A DNA stretch of 64,000 nt from Pseudocoprococcus catus (GCF_019734885.1 NZ_JAAXCM010000061.1:1-64000); one strand, 5' to 3'; counted from the stretch's first letter, positions 38,130-47,683 are shown. Translations and numbers: made by a program. The notes: generated from the letters alone by a model not told the origin.

Positions 38130-38535
38130 CTATAATAAACCACTGCCTTTCTGAATAAATAGGTTTCTTATAGTTTATCACATTATTTTTATCCGTTACA
38201 GGCTAAAAATGAAGGATATTTAAAAATCTGTATTTTGACACCAACGAAATGCGTAGCATTTGGAAGGCTAGCACTGAACAGTTACGATAAATTTTATGAT
38301 AAAGCTTGACAGCACCATCTTTTAATGATATAACTTTACAAGTCTCGTATAAAAACGAACATCTAAAATCGAACACATTGTCATATAGGACTATAGATTT
38401 TCCAAGTTTCTGATTTACAAACTGGTGGTCTTTAGTCCTTTTTTTATTCCACTTATCAACCACAGCAGTTATTTTTAAAGCAGTTTTCCACTGTTTCATT
38501 CACTGCTGTACACCACACTCAGAAAGGAATTCAAT
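38130..38535. other. Gap between topB and the MATE gene, with structured leader
   Basis: No supported gene; the 98-codon minus-strand frame here has no ribosome binding site and is crossed by the terminator hairpin. On the plus strand, AAATGC-GTA-GCATTT (near 38249-38263) and other short inverted repeats precede the terminator at 38388-38447, and about 75 bases separate that terminator from the MATE ribosome binding site. The layout is that of an attenuated or riboswitch-controlled leader, but I cannot match it to a known class. Confidence 0.4.
38388..38447 (+). terminator. Terminator upstream of the MATE gene
   Basis: AGGACTA-AGA / TCTTTAGTCCT stem with an inner CCA-GTTT/AAACTGG helix, followed by TTTTTTT. 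It lies before, not after, a plus-strand gene and so points to a short RNA or an attenuated leader. Confidence 0.7.
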
Positions 38536-39879
38536 ATGTCTGCAGCGGATACTTCTTATATGAAAGAAAAACCTGTTCTGTCACTACTGCTGAGTATGGG
38601 GATTCCCATGATGCTTTCCATGCTCATCAATTCTCTCTATAATATTGTTGACGGCATCTTTGTTGCCAGAATGAGTGAAGATGCAATGATGGCTATCTCT
38701 CTTGTCTACCCTGTTCAGAACCTTCTGCATTCTATAGCCGTTGGTTTCGGTGTCGGTACCAATGCCGTCATTGCCATCTTTCTCGGAAGCCAAAAGGGTG
38801 AGTCTGCATCATCTGCCGCCTCCCAGGGCATCCTCCTGAATATCTTTCATGGACTGCTGTTCATGATCTTCGGTATTCTCTTTATGCGGCCATTCCTGAA
38901 TATGTTTACTTCCAATGAAACCGTTATTGTTTATGGCATGCAGTACGGTATTATCGTTCTGTGCTTTTCTATGATCCACACAACAGAATTATCCTTTGAA
39001 AAGATCTTTCAGTCCGTGGGCCATATGAAAACATCCATGATCAGCCTTGGAAGCAGCTGTATGGTCAATATCATTCTCGATCCGCTGCTGATCTTCGGTA
39101 TCGGTCCTTTTCCCGAAATGGGCATCCGCGGTGCCGCACTGGCCACCGGTATCGGGCAGACAACCGGTTTATGCATCTACTTGCTGACCAGCCGAATACG
39201 GCCATTAAATCTTCAGTTTAAACCACAGTACTTCAAGCCAACTCAAAATATATGCAGACGATTATACGGCATCGGTATTCCGGCGACTCTGAATATGGCA
39301 CTGCCCTCCGTCTTAATCTCCGTGTTGAATATTCTTCTCGGAACTTTCTCCGAAACACAGGTGCTTGTTCTTGGTATCTATTATAAACTGCAGAGTTTTC
39401 TGTATCTTCCTGCCAATGGTATAATCCAGGGAATGCGCCCAATTATGAGCTATAACTACGGTGCAAGAGAATCATCCCGAGTTAAAAAAATCTATCAGAC
39501 CTCTTTAAGTATTATTGTGCTTATTCTGCTTGCCGGCACTGTGTTGTGTCTGGTCGTTCCAGATCAGCTGATCCATCTATTCAGTAACAATGCCGCTACA
39601 ATTACTGCCGGCCGACAGGCACTTCGCATCATCTGCATCGGTTTTGCCATCTCAGGTATCTCTGTTGTCACTGCCGGTGCTTTGGAAGCTATGGGAAAAG
39701 GTATGGAATCCCTGCTTATCTCCTGCCTGAGATATATTGTCCTGATTCTTCCGCTGGCTTTCATTCTCAGTCATTTCATCGGTGTTGGCGGTGTATGGCA
39801 TGCATTCTGGATCACAGAGGTTATCACAGCCGCATTGTCCGCATTTATCTTTTATCGTCAGTACCAGGCAATCGCCTGA
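38536..39879 (+). CDS. MATE family efflux transporter
   Basis: 447 residues with about twelve membrane segments, behind AGAAAGGA. The two-fold MATE repeat is visible; the first half has NIVDGIFVARMSEDAMMAI, GVGTNAVIAIFLGSQ and SFEKIFQSVGHMKTSM, and the second has YNYGARESSRVKKIYQTS and ALEAMGKGMES. The family exports drugs or organic cations in exchange for Na+ or H+; the substrate is unknown. Its last 35 bases overlap the 3' end of the convergent Ig-like gene. The leader region suggests regulated expression. Confidence 0.92.
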   Translation: MSAADTSYMKEKPVLSLLLSMGIPMMLSMLINSLYNIVDGIFVARMSEDAMMAISLVYPVQNLLHSIAVGFGVGTNAVIAIFLGSQKGESASSAASQGILLNIFHGLLFMIFGILFMRPFLNMFTSNETVIVYGMQYGIIVLCFSMIHTTELSFEKIFQSVGHMKTSMISLGSSCMVNIILDPLLIFGIGPFPEMGIRGAALATGIGQTTGLCIYLLTSRIRPLNLQFKPQYFKPTQNICRRLYGIGIPATLNMALPSVLISVLNILLGTFSETQVLVLGIYYKLQSFLYLPANGIIQGMRPIMSYNYGARESSRVKKIYQTSLSIIVLILLAGTVLCLVVPDQLIHLFSNNAATITAGRQALRIICIGFAISGISVVTAGALEAMGKGMESLLISCLRYIVLILPLAFILSHFIGVGGVWHAFWITEVITAALSAFIFYRQYQAIA

Positions 39880-42010
39880 TACTGACATTCTTTTTCTGAT
39901 AATACCAATATCCTATACTGCTTCCCATAAATAAAATGCAGACAGCCCCGGCAATTAAAAGAGATACTTTCCTACTGTTTTGATTCTTCGACTCTATCGC
40001 TGTGCTACCCGGATGCAGAATCTCCTCATTATCAGAAGCACTGTTCTGTTTCTTCGTTCTATCAGACAAATTCACAAGTACATGCCGCTTGCCCGAATCT
40101 GCGACATTCCCTGCCCTGTCCTCTGCAATGATCCGGATTGCCTGATATTCATCCGATGCTTTCATCTGAAGTTCGATCAGCCCCTCCATTTCCTCTATTT
40201 CCTTCTCTGAGAACTCTTCCTCAAGCTTCCCATCAAGATAATACTGTACCTTCAACAGCTCCGTATTATCACTGACTGCTGCCTGAAAATTATGATTCTC
40301 TCCATGATAATACTGCTGGTCTTCAAGATTAATGATCCGGATCTTCGGTGCCGTACGATCTAAAATAAACCCGGCTTTTACACCCTTTTGCTCTATAGAA
40401 GAATGATTGCCTGCTTTATCTTTCGAATCCACATAAATGACATAAGTGCCTTCATTCTGAAAACAGCTCTTATCTATCGTATAAGTATATTCCTTCTTCT
40501 CTGTCTCACTTCCCTTTGCCTGAACAGTATAATCTTTTCCTTTCTCCAGTTCCCGCAAAGTGCCGCTGCAGCTGATAATCACACTGGACTCTGACAGCCA
40601 GTCCACATTCTTCTCGCAGATCACAACTTTATCGGAATCCCGAATAAATATTTTCTGAAGCATCGCCTCTGTCTCACGATCGAACGTGTAATCAGAACCA
40701 CCCCGATTAACATTAAAATATATGCTTTTCTCTGACTGATTGCATGCTAAATCAACTGCAGACACAGATAATTGATAAATACCATCCATCTTCTCACTGA
40801 AATTATCCATCGCTATCTTTATCTCCTGATCAGATATCTTCTGCTCATGGACGTCCGGGAGCTTCACTTTCTTTCCTTCCAATTCCTTCAGAGAAACCTT
40901 GATCTCTCCCTCATTCATATTGGTATCAATGATTTGCAGAACAGGTTCCACCTTGCCATTGTTTGATGAATGATTCTCCAAATTTGTTATCTTCAGTTTC
41001 GGTGCCGTCCGGTCGATCACAAATGCGCCGGAATGGTAAGCTTTCGCTTCATTGCCCGCCTGATCTTTCCAGGCTACATTCAATGCGTTGATACCCTCCT
41101 TTTCAAAAAGAACTTCTGACTGGTAGCCCTCCTTTGTCTTCCTCCATTCCAAATCTACTTCCAATGATTCACCGCCGCCAAAAACTGCCGTCACTTTGCC
41201 GTCATCCGGCCGAAACCATTTCTCCCTGATTGTAATAACTGCTCGCCTTGGTTCACGATAGTACTTTTGATTCCGTACTTCCTGATTATCATACATAACC
41301 GCAATAACCGGTGCTGTCTTATCAATGATAAATGGCGGAACTACCAGCGTCTCTGCCTGATTGCCCGCAAGATCCGTACATGAAAAAGTGATCTGATACA
41401 TTCCTTCACCAGAGCAGCTGATAACCCCCTCTGCTGTATTGCCATGTCTTCGCCATCCTGAAAATGAATACCCATCCGGATCCTCAGATTCAACCACCGG
41501 CCGCCAGGAATCATCTAAATTATCATCCTGCACATACAGATAAATCTGACAATCCCCGGAATAATAATCGTCGTTTCGTCGTCCGCTTGTTTCCAGCCTT
41601 CCCGTGATTATTGGGCGTGTTCCGTCCTTTCTCAATGAGGCGGTCTTGTGCAGACCGGTATGTCCTGCCTGATCCTGGGCCCAAAAAGAAAAGTGAATCT
41701 CTCCATCAGCAAATTCCGACAGATCAGGATGATATATCATTGTATGACCAGCTTCGGCAGGCCAGCTTTCCTTTCTCTGATGCCCCAGATAATCTTCCGC
41801 AATACATGAAATAGATACAATATCTGAATCACCTGATTTCTCAGCCCTCAGAACAAAAGAAACCTGTTCCTGCTCATTATATATTCCCTTTCCGCTCTCC
41901 GGTACAGATTCCTCACTCACGTATAAAACCGGTGCATCGTCTTTGGACATCCCCATCAATATCCCTGCCGCCATCACCAGCCCCAGTAACCCAATCAGTT
42001 TGCGTCTCAT
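39845..42010 (-). CDS. Membrane-anchored surface protein with Ig-like repeats
   Basis: 721 residues. N-terminal signal peptide (RRKLIGLLGLVMAAGILMG), then several bacterial Ig-like repeats, each closed by a version of AGN...FVIDRTAPKIRI (DKTAPVIAVM, DRTAPKLKI, DRTAPKIRI), and a C-terminal membrane anchor (VSLLIAGAVCILFMGSSIGYWYY) with a short basic tail. It should stand on the cell surface. The gene starts 27 bases downstream of the Ser/Thr kinase and probably shares its transcript; the extracellular part may be a partner or sensor for the kinase. Function unknown. Confidence 0.8.
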   Translation of the reverse strand: MRRKLIGLLGLVMAAGILMGMSKDDAPVLYVSEESVPESGKGIYNEQEQVSFVLRAEKSGDSDIVSISCIAEDYLGHQRKESWPAEAGHTMIYHPDLSEFADGEIHFSFWAQDQAGHTGLHKTASLRKDGTRPIITGRLETSGRRNDDYYSGDCQIYLYVQDDNLDDSWRPVVESEDPDGYSFSGWRRHGNTAEGVISCSGEGMYQITFSCTDLAGNQAETLVVPPFIIDKTAPVIAVMYDNQEVRNQKYYREPRRAVITIREKWFRPDDGKVTAVFGGGESLEVDLEWRKTKEGYQSEVLFEKEGINALNVAWKDQAGNEAKAYHSGAFVIDRTAPKLKITNLENHSSNNGKVEPVLQIIDTNMNEGEIKVSLKELEGKKVKLPDVHEQKISDQEIKIAMDNFSEKMDGIYQLSVSAVDLACNQSEKSIYFNVNRGGSDYTFDRETEAMLQKIFIRDSDKVVICEKNVDWLSESSVIISCSGTLRELEKGKDYTVQAKGSETEKKEYTYTIDKSCFQNEGTYVIYVDSKDKAGNHSSIEQKGVKAGFILDRTAPKIRIINLEDQQYYHGENHNFQAAVSDNTELLKVQYYLDGKLEEEFSEKEIEEMEGLIELQMKASDEYQAIRIIAEDRAGNVADSGKRHVLVNLSDRTKKQNSASDNEEILHPGSTAIESKNQNSRKVSLLIAGAVCILFMGSSIGYWYYQKKNVSIRRLPGTDDKR

Positions 42011-42037
42011 TTACCTCTCCCCCATTACATCCTCTGC

Positions 42038-43729
42038 TCAATCTGCTGCTTCCCCTATCATCAATCTTTTTTTAATAATATATACCTTATCCAGAATCTG
42101 CTGCTTCATTGCTTCTGCCTTCTCAATATTATTCGTCTTAGCTAAACCAAGATTTATTCTGTCTAAAATAGCATCAAAATCTGCCCCGGAGATAATCTGC
42201 AGCATCGTCCCAACGGATACTTCCTCCATCACCCGGCTCAGTATTCTGTCATATAGTTCCAACTCCCACCGCACCTCTCCCGGATAGAAATCATCTTCCA
42301 GCAAAAGGGCCGCCTGCTGCCAGAACCTTCTCTTTTCCTCTTCTGTCTCCTGCCGTCGAAAACTACTCTGATCTGATGTCCGACACCACTCACCCAGAAT
42401 CTCAGCTCTCTTCTGCCAGACAAACTTCCGATGGTCAAATTCCCTCAGATCCAGGTTCTTCATATCCGAATCCGCCACTGCCTGAAACCAGTCTGCTGCC
42501 TGCTGCTGAGAAACCGCACCTTCAGACTGCAAATACAGTGCCATTGCTATCTTATAATCCAATACGATCCACTCCGCCGCATGACGCCCGGATTTACAAT
42601 TCCTGTTCTCTAATAACAAATGCTGTACCTTCTGCCATTCCTCCGCAGATAAAATCCCATCCTGCATAAAGGAATCATACAATAACAGATAGGCTTTCGG
42701 ATTCTCCGGTGCCTGTTCGATTGCCTCCAAAAGCACCCGATCCGCCTCCTCCTGCTCTCCGGTCTCTGCCATGCTCAAATGTCTTTCATAAGCGGCAGCA
42801 TCCAACCTGCTGTAAAAGACTGTCATCACCCCATACACCAGAAAGAAAACGGTCATTCCTCCCAATGCCAATCTCCTGATCCTCCGGAAAGATGTGCTGA
42901 TCTCTTCACTGCCTGAAAAGCAAAGTACCTTCCTGACCTCCTCCCAATCACTCCGTTTCTTCGGATCCGACTGTGTACACCTTTCGATCAATCGATTCAG
43001 CCGCCTGATCTGCATCTTCCGACAGCACATCCTTCTCCTCTGAGATTTCTCATCCCACCAGTCAGAGCTGCTTAATTTCCTAAAATGGAATAAATTCTCT
43101 GAAGGATCATCCCCTGTTAAAAGGAAATGAAGCAGTGCCCCAAAGCTGTAAATATCTGTCCAGGGACCCGGCCCGCAGCTGTGGCTATACTGTTCCGGCG
43201 GAGCGAATCCCGGTGTTCCCATTCCCTTTACAGTAATATCTTCCCCAAGATAACAGGCCGATCCGAAATCAACCAGATACACCTTCCCATTCTCATCAAT
43301 CATCACATTCGACAGTTTCAGATCCCTGTAAACGATTCGCTGTGCAGCCAGATATTCAAGACACTCTGCCAATTGTATCATCCATGGCAATACATCATCA
43401 GCTTCAAATCCTCTCCCCGTGGGATGCAGCTGCTCTTCTATGATCTCAGCCAATGTCTGGCCTTCAATATAAGTCATCACCAGATAAACATGCTCATCCT
43501 CTTCCCATATCTCCCTGACATCAGGAAATGCAGGATGTTCCACCACCGACAGCAGCTGCGCTTCCCTATGCAGTATCGCAGCCGACAACTCATCTGCACC
43601 AGAAACTTTCAATGCATAGAATCGGTTGTCTTCAAGACATCTGACAAGATACACCTGACCTAATCCGCCTATGCCAAGAATATTCTTCACCTCATAGCCA
43701 TTATGAATACCCACGAACTGTTCCGGCAA
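42038..43729 (-). CDS. Membrane-bound Hanks-type Ser/Thr protein kinase
   Basis: 563 residues. Kinase domain at 1-270: glycine loop GIGGLGQVY (19-27), ATP lysine K41 in ALKV, catalytic YRDLKLSNVM (Asp136; Tyr replaces the usual His), DFGSA (154-158) and GTPGFAPPEQY. One membrane segment (about 285-305, GGMTVFFLVYGVMTVFY) leads to an extracellular part of about 250 residues, helical and TPR-like (ENPKAYLLLYDSFMQDG), without PASTA repeats. It therefore differs from PrkC-type kinases. A promoter lies 150 bases upstream; the Ig-like surface protein follows. Confidence 0.88.
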   Translation of the reverse strand: MPEQFVGIHNGYEVKNILGIGGLGQVYLVRCLEDNRFYALKVSGADELSAAILHREAQLLSVVEHPAFPDVREIWEEDEHVYLVMTYIEGQTLAEIIEEQLHPTGRGFEADDVLPWMIQLAECLEYLAAQRIVYRDLKLSNVMIDENGKVYLVDFGSACYLGEDITVKGMGTPGFAPPEQYSHSCGPGPWTDIYSFGALLHFLLTGDDPSENLFHFRKLSSSDWWDEKSQRRRMCCRKMQIRRLNRLIERCTQSDPKKRSDWEEVRKVLCFSGSEEISTSFRRIRRLALGGMTVFFLVYGVMTVFYSRLDAAAYERHLSMAETGEQEEADRVLLEAIEQAPENPKAYLLLYDSFMQDGILSAEEWQKVQHLLLENRNCKSGRHAAEWIVLDYKIAMALYLQSEGAVSQQQAADWFQAVADSDMKNLDLREFDHRKFVWQKRAEILGEWCRTSDQSSFRRQETEEEKRRFWQQAALLLEDDFYPGEVRWELELYDRILSRVMEEVSVGTMLQIISGADFDAILDRINLGLAKTNNIEKAEAMKQQILDKVYIIKKRLMIGEAAD

Positions 43730-44174
43730 TTGTCACCACCATCCTTGAACTTATCATGACCTGATTAAAACCAATATCTTCTCAATGCTCTCTCTATTCA
43801 ATTTATCTTTCGTATAATGGATTTCTCTGTCTGGACAAGAATCGTCAGACAGCTTTATCAGAAGTGAAATATTGACGCTATTATACTCTACTTTCCCCGA
43901 ATCGCCAAGTACTTTCGACACCCTTTTTTCTTAAGTTTTTATAAAACCAAATTTCCTATTCAATCGACATTTTCCGTCTCAAAAAACGTAAGAAACCAGA
44001 ATAAACACATCCTTTTTTTCGCTTAAAGTCAAAAGATCCGCTCCATCAAAAAAACTCCTACAGAATGTCACACCGCTAAAGTGATCTCGTCCATAGAAGT
44101 TTTTAACTCTGAAATATGAATTTTTACAATTGCCAACCCGCCGCCTGCATCTACATGATTTTATTGACAGCCCT
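43730..44174. other. Gap between the kinase unit and the ABC operon
   Basis: Holds the kinase promoter (43880-43908) and a CTGTCTG/CAGACAG inverted repeat near 43830-43855 in the predicted kinase leader. The 78-codon minus-strand frame at 43979-44215 overlaps the end of the neighbouring gene and shows no ribosome binding site or motif. I see no clear terminator for the ABC operon. Confidence 0.5.
43880..43908 (-). promoter_or_regulatory. SigA-type promoter for the kinase gene
   Basis: TTGGCG (43903-43908) and perfect TATAAT (43880-43885) on the minus strand with a 17-base spacer; predicted leader about 145 bases. Confidence 0.65.
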
Positions 44175-45443
44175 TTACAGCCATCCATACAACATCGAGA
44201 TCCATTGCCATGCAAAACTTCCGATCAATCCCAGACCGACAATCATCAGCCGGCGCCTGTGCAGGAGTTTTCGATCACTCTTCTTTTCTGCACCAAATCG
44301 CCGGATATCCTCCAGCCACCTGACATGCAGAATTTTCCAGACACGTTCACTCATTTGCATCATAAAGATGGCACAGATAAGGATCATAGCACCTGTCTCC
44401 AGACGGGAAATATTTTTCTCGTTTGTCTGCCTGATAACATCTGTCACATCACTTTGGGCACTGATCTGAAATTGTTCCAGTTCCTTTATCACCGGGGATA
44501 CATTAAAACCATTCTTCACAGCGATCATCAGCTTCACAGACACCTGCTGCCCCTCATCAACTGCAGTGCTGTCAGACCGATCTGTTCCTGTGCGCTCCGT
44601 TATTTTGCTGCTGTTTGAATTATTGGAAGTGCTTGCAGATTTTTTCGAATTCATACTGTCCTTTCCGGCACTTTCAGCAGACATATCTAAGTCTCTAGGA
44701 TCAGCCGGCATATCACTCCCCTCCGGATCCGCTGACATTCCTCCGCCGCTCACGGTAAAGCCCATCTCATCCGAGGTATCTGCCCACTGATCTGACAGAT
44801 AAATTCCCGGCAGCTGTTCGTTCTGATCAATGCCGTATAAGCGCACAGACTGACTGTCATCCAGGGTAAAGTCCTTCAGTAAATCTGCCTTTTCCAGTGC
44901 CAGCCCCTGCTTTTTCTTATCTTTCTGACTGCTTCTGTCTGTCACCCTGTTTTCATCTGCTGCCGACTCACTTTCCGACTGCATGGATGTGATACGGGAT
45001 TGCCCTTCTGTTTTCTTTTTCAGGTTTTCAAGGGCTTTCTCGGATACAATACCATAGGGCATGCCCCCTGAAAAAGGTACTCCCGCTGTCACGGCCTGAC
45101 CGGACAGCCATTTCATATAATCACTTTCCACATAATAAACGCTGACTTCACCGCTGTAATCTTCCCACTGCATCACTGCTGTCTGCTCTGAATAAGGTGT
45201 CAAAGCCTCCACCCCCTGCATGGACAGGATAGATGTCCGCATATCTGAAGATAGATTCTGAGACATTTCTGCCTGAATAACAACAGGTTTTTGAAGTTCT
45301 TTAAACAGATTCAGATACTGCCCTGCGGCATTCCAGATCCATACAAAGGAAATCGCAAAACCAATGACCGGCAGTAGAATTTCTCTCAGACTCAAAGTTT
45401 TGAAAGCAAGATACCACCATCGGCCTTTCTTATTCCTGCTCAT
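44175..45443 (-). CDS. FtsX/MacB-like membrane protein with long extracellular domain
   Basis: 422 residues. One N-terminal membrane segment (about 20-42), a large extracellular region, and two C-terminal segments (about 352-373 and 398-420). This resembles MacB/FtsX-type mechanotransmission proteins, which have one N-terminal and three C-terminal segments, but one C-terminal helix is missing. The extracellular part includes GVEALTPYSEQTAVMQW and GIVSEKALENLKKK, then a low-complexity Ser/Asn/Lys/Asp-rich linker (about 225-290). It overlaps the CARDB-like gene by 14 bases and is the last gene of the operon. Family membership is inferred from topology. Confidence 0.55.
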   Translation of the reverse strand: MSRNKKGRWWYLAFKTLSLREILLPVIGFAISFVWIWNAAGQYLNLFKELQKPVVIQAEMSQNLSSDMRTSILSMQGVEALTPYSEQTAVMQWEDYSGEVSVYYVESDYMKWLSGQAVTAGVPFSGGMPYGIVSEKALENLKKKTEGQSRITSMQSESESAADENRVTDRSSQKDKKKQGLALEKADLLKDFTLDDSQSVRLYGIDQNEQLPGIYLSDQWADTSDEMGFTVSGGGMSADPEGSDMPADPRDLDMSAESAGKDSMNSKKSASTSNNSNSSKITERTGTDRSDSTAVDEGQQVSVKLMIAVKNGFNVSPVIKELEQFQISAQSDVTDVIRQTNEKNISRLETGAMILICAIFMMQMSERVWKILHVRWLEDIRRFGAEKKSDRKLLHRRRLMIVGLGLIGSFAWQWISMLYGWL

Positions 45444-46980
45444 GCTGTTTTGCCTTTCTTCTGTAAATAATCACTCCTGCCGTGCCGAGAATAACAACAG
45501 CGGCAATGACACCGATATACCACTGCAGACTAACGCCTTGCTTTTTCTCCTCTGTCTGGCTGCTGTCCGTACTGAGATCCAGCGGATTGATCACTGTGCT
45601 GATTTCTTTCTCCGCCGTGTAAGTCTGACCATCCTCATCTTCATAAGAAAGAATAAGTTTGCCGGAAGTCTCCCCGTACATCTCACCATCTGCTGATGAC
45701 TCCTTCATGCCAGCAAATATTTTCAAAGTACCATTTGCTGCACTGCCGGCTTCCACACTGCCGATATAGGCACTGGTGCCCGTTGACAATCCCGGCGCAT
45801 CCACCACGCAGCGGGCATTGTAAATGGCCCCTTTGCCCAGATTCAGTGCCTGCACATTGATGTTCATAGTATCACCGGCATTGATGCTATCCGGCAGCTC
45901 ATCCGCTTCCAGTTCCACTCTAAGCGGCTGATGTATATCCACTGAAATCGTTCCCGATGAAGAAAGTGAAGATGCATCCGGATTGTCATAGGACATACTC
46001 AGCTGGATATCATAACGCCCTTCCTGTATCCCCGCTGACGCGGAAAATGTCAGAGGCAGTTTTAATGTCTCATTACTTCCGAGACGATCAAAGAAAAATG
46101 TATTGCTGTCTGCCTTTAATGTCAGATTCGTCTCTGCACAGGTCACATCAATGGTCATGTTCTGGACGTATTTAATCTTGCTTGTATTCTTGATTTCCAC
46201 ATTCAGTGTAAAATCTTTGCCCGCCTCCAGACGCTCAGGATCAGACTGGCATTTTGTAATAATCAGCTTCGGTTCGGATGTGGGCTTTTCTGACTCATCA
46301 GAACTGTTCTTCCCATCATTGCTCACAGATACATCCGATTTGCTGTCCTTTTTCACAGAATCCTTTTTCTTCTCATCCTTAATGGTCACATAAAGGGTAA
46401 AGCTTTGCTGGATTTCCTGACCATCGGCCTTCGCTGATACATCAAAAACAACCGGATAAGTCCCATTCTTCCGATCAGATTTCAACGGAAATGTATAACT
46501 GACAAGAAAAACCTGCTTCTTATCCTTTGTTCCATTCACCTTCTCCTCCGTTGCCTTAAATGTTTTCTGGTAATTTTTGTAGACAAAAGGCGCCGTACCG
46601 GTATCACCCAGATTCGGTGTCACTGTGACAGAAGAGACCGCTTTCATATCCTCCGCCACAAGAGGCAGCACCATCTGTACCTTGTCATCGGCCACTGTTG
46701 GTTCATATCCATCTTTATAGGCTTTTTCCATCCCCTCATAAATATGCGTATCATCAATCTGAAATTTGACAGCTGCCTGCTCGGATTCTGTCTGATCAGA
46801 TTCACTCTGATTCTTTTCAGTCTCCGTCTGTTTTTCAGACTCCGGCACCGTTTCCGCCTCTGTTAATTTCTCTGCTTCTGTGCCCTGCGGCATTTTCTCT
46901 GTCACTTCTGCGGCCCACACCATCTGCGGCATCTGACACAGGCATAAGACCATCAAAAAAGCCAATAACCTTTTCCTCAT
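45430..46980 (-). CDS. CARDB/COG1361-like cell-surface protein
   Basis: 516 residues. A signal peptide (residues 1-23, ending VWAAE) is followed by a Glu/Thr-rich spacer, then beta-rich repeats: LIITKCQSDPERLEAGKDFT with NVEIKNTSK is the CARDB pattern of COG1361 proteins, repeated as RVELEADELPDSINAGDTMN. Two Lys/Ser-rich linkers separate the repeats. A membrane anchor near 485-508 (WYIGVIAAVVILGTAGVIIYRRK) ends the protein. Such proteins often occur beside ABC-type or FtsX-like membrane proteins. It overlaps the FtsX-like gene and lies downstream of the two ATPase genes. Confidence 0.72.
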   Translation of the reverse strand: MRKRLLAFLMVLCLCQMPQMVWAAEVTEKMPQGTEAEKLTEAETVPESEKQTETEKNQSESDQTESEQAAVKFQIDDTHIYEGMEKAYKDGYEPTVADDKVQMVLPLVAEDMKAVSSVTVTPNLGDTGTAPFVYKNYQKTFKATEEKVNGTKDKKQVFLVSYTFPLKSDRKNGTYPVVFDVSAKADGQEIQQSFTLYVTIKDEKKKDSVKKDSKSDVSVSNDGKNSSDESEKPTSEPKLIITKCQSDPERLEAGKDFTLNVEIKNTSKIKYVQNMTIDVTCAETNLTLKADSNTFFFDRLGSNETLKLPLTFSASAGIQEGRYDIQLSMSYDNPDASSLSSSGTISVDIHQPLRVELEADELPDSINAGDTMNINVQALNLGKGAIYNARCVVDAPGLSTGTSAYIGSVEAGSAANGTLKIFAGMKESSADGEMYGETSGKLILSYEDEDGQTYTAEKEISTVINPLDLSTDSSQTEEKKQGVSLQWYIGVIAAVVILGTAGVIIYRRKAKQHEQE

Positions 46981-47008
46981 CTTTTATCTAACGCTCCTTT
47001 TCATCCAT

Positions 47009-47683
47009 TCAAGTCCAACTCATGTTGTCTGCCGGCTGTCTATCCATAGGTTTTCGAAGCTCCAGTATCCTGTTGCATGGAAAACCGCAGGGTATCTCAT
47101 CCGCCATCAGCAGACAGGCCCTGTCCTTTGACGCTTCATCCAGTATTTTCAGAATACGTGCCTGTTCAGCCCGGTTCAGGTCCGTCATAAAAGTATCTGC
47201 CGCAATCAGATCCGGGTTCTGCAAAACAGCCTGTCCCACAGCGATCAATGCCCGGTCGTAGGCTGTGATCCGGTCTTCCTTATGATATTCCCGAATTTCC
47301 TCACCAATCTTTTTCAGCCACTCTGAAGCATGAGCCATGGCTTCCCGTCTGCTGTATCCCTGACACAAAAGGGGCAGTGCAATCTGCTCTCCCAGTGTCA
47401 TGGATTCCAGAATTCCCGTTGTTTCATAGATGGCCGCTATACTGCCTCTGCATAATATAGTTCCCTCATTGGGCTTTATTTTCTGATCTAAAATCCTGAT
47501 CAGGGTTGTCCGTCCGCTGCCGGCATTTCCTCTGATCATGACCCGTTCGCCCCGGCCAATTTCCAGTGAAAACTGATCCAGCACCAGGCGATCCGGCGGA
47601 TACCATTTGACAATATCCTTTAACCTGCAGAGACAGTTATCGGCATCCTGCACTCCTGCCTTATCTTCACAATCATCCTGCAT
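47009..47683 (-). CDS. ABC-type ATP-binding protein with degenerate motifs
   Basis: 224 residues behind GGGAGG. The ABC ATPase fold is recognisable (LVLDQFSLEIGRGERVMIRG), but key residues are changed: the Walker A lysine is Arg58 (GNAGSGRTT), the LSGGQ signature is replaced by TAYDRALIAVGQA, and Walker B reads PDLIAADTFM without the usual Asp-Glu pair. A functional transporter ATPase is therefore doubtful; it may be regulatory, may pair with the intact ATPase encoded upstream, or may be decaying. It may couple to the FtsX-like protein, since MacB/FtsX need such a partner. Confidence 0.7.
   Translation of the reverse strand: MQDDCEDKAGVQDADNCLCRLKDIVKWYPPDRLVLDQFSLEIGRGERVMIRGNAGSGRTTLIRILDQKIKPNEGTILCRGSIAAIYETTGILESMTLGEQIALPLLCQGYSRREAMAHASEWLKKIGEEIREYHKEDRITAYDRALIAVGQAVLQNPDLIAADTFMTDLNRAEQARILKILDEASKDRACLLMADEIPCGFPCNRILELRKPMDRQPADNMSWT

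Noticed and set aside
38205..38447. Guanidine-IV (mepA) riboswitch
   Set aside because: Position before a MATE gene is right, but I could not find the conserved loop sequences, so I only report an unassigned structured leader.
38203..38499. 98-codon minus-strand frame
   Set aside because: It spans the plus-strand terminator hairpin, has no ribosome binding site and no motif.
43979..44215. 78-codon minus-strand frame
   Set aside because: Overlaps the end of the FtsX-like gene in another frame and lacks a ribosome binding site.
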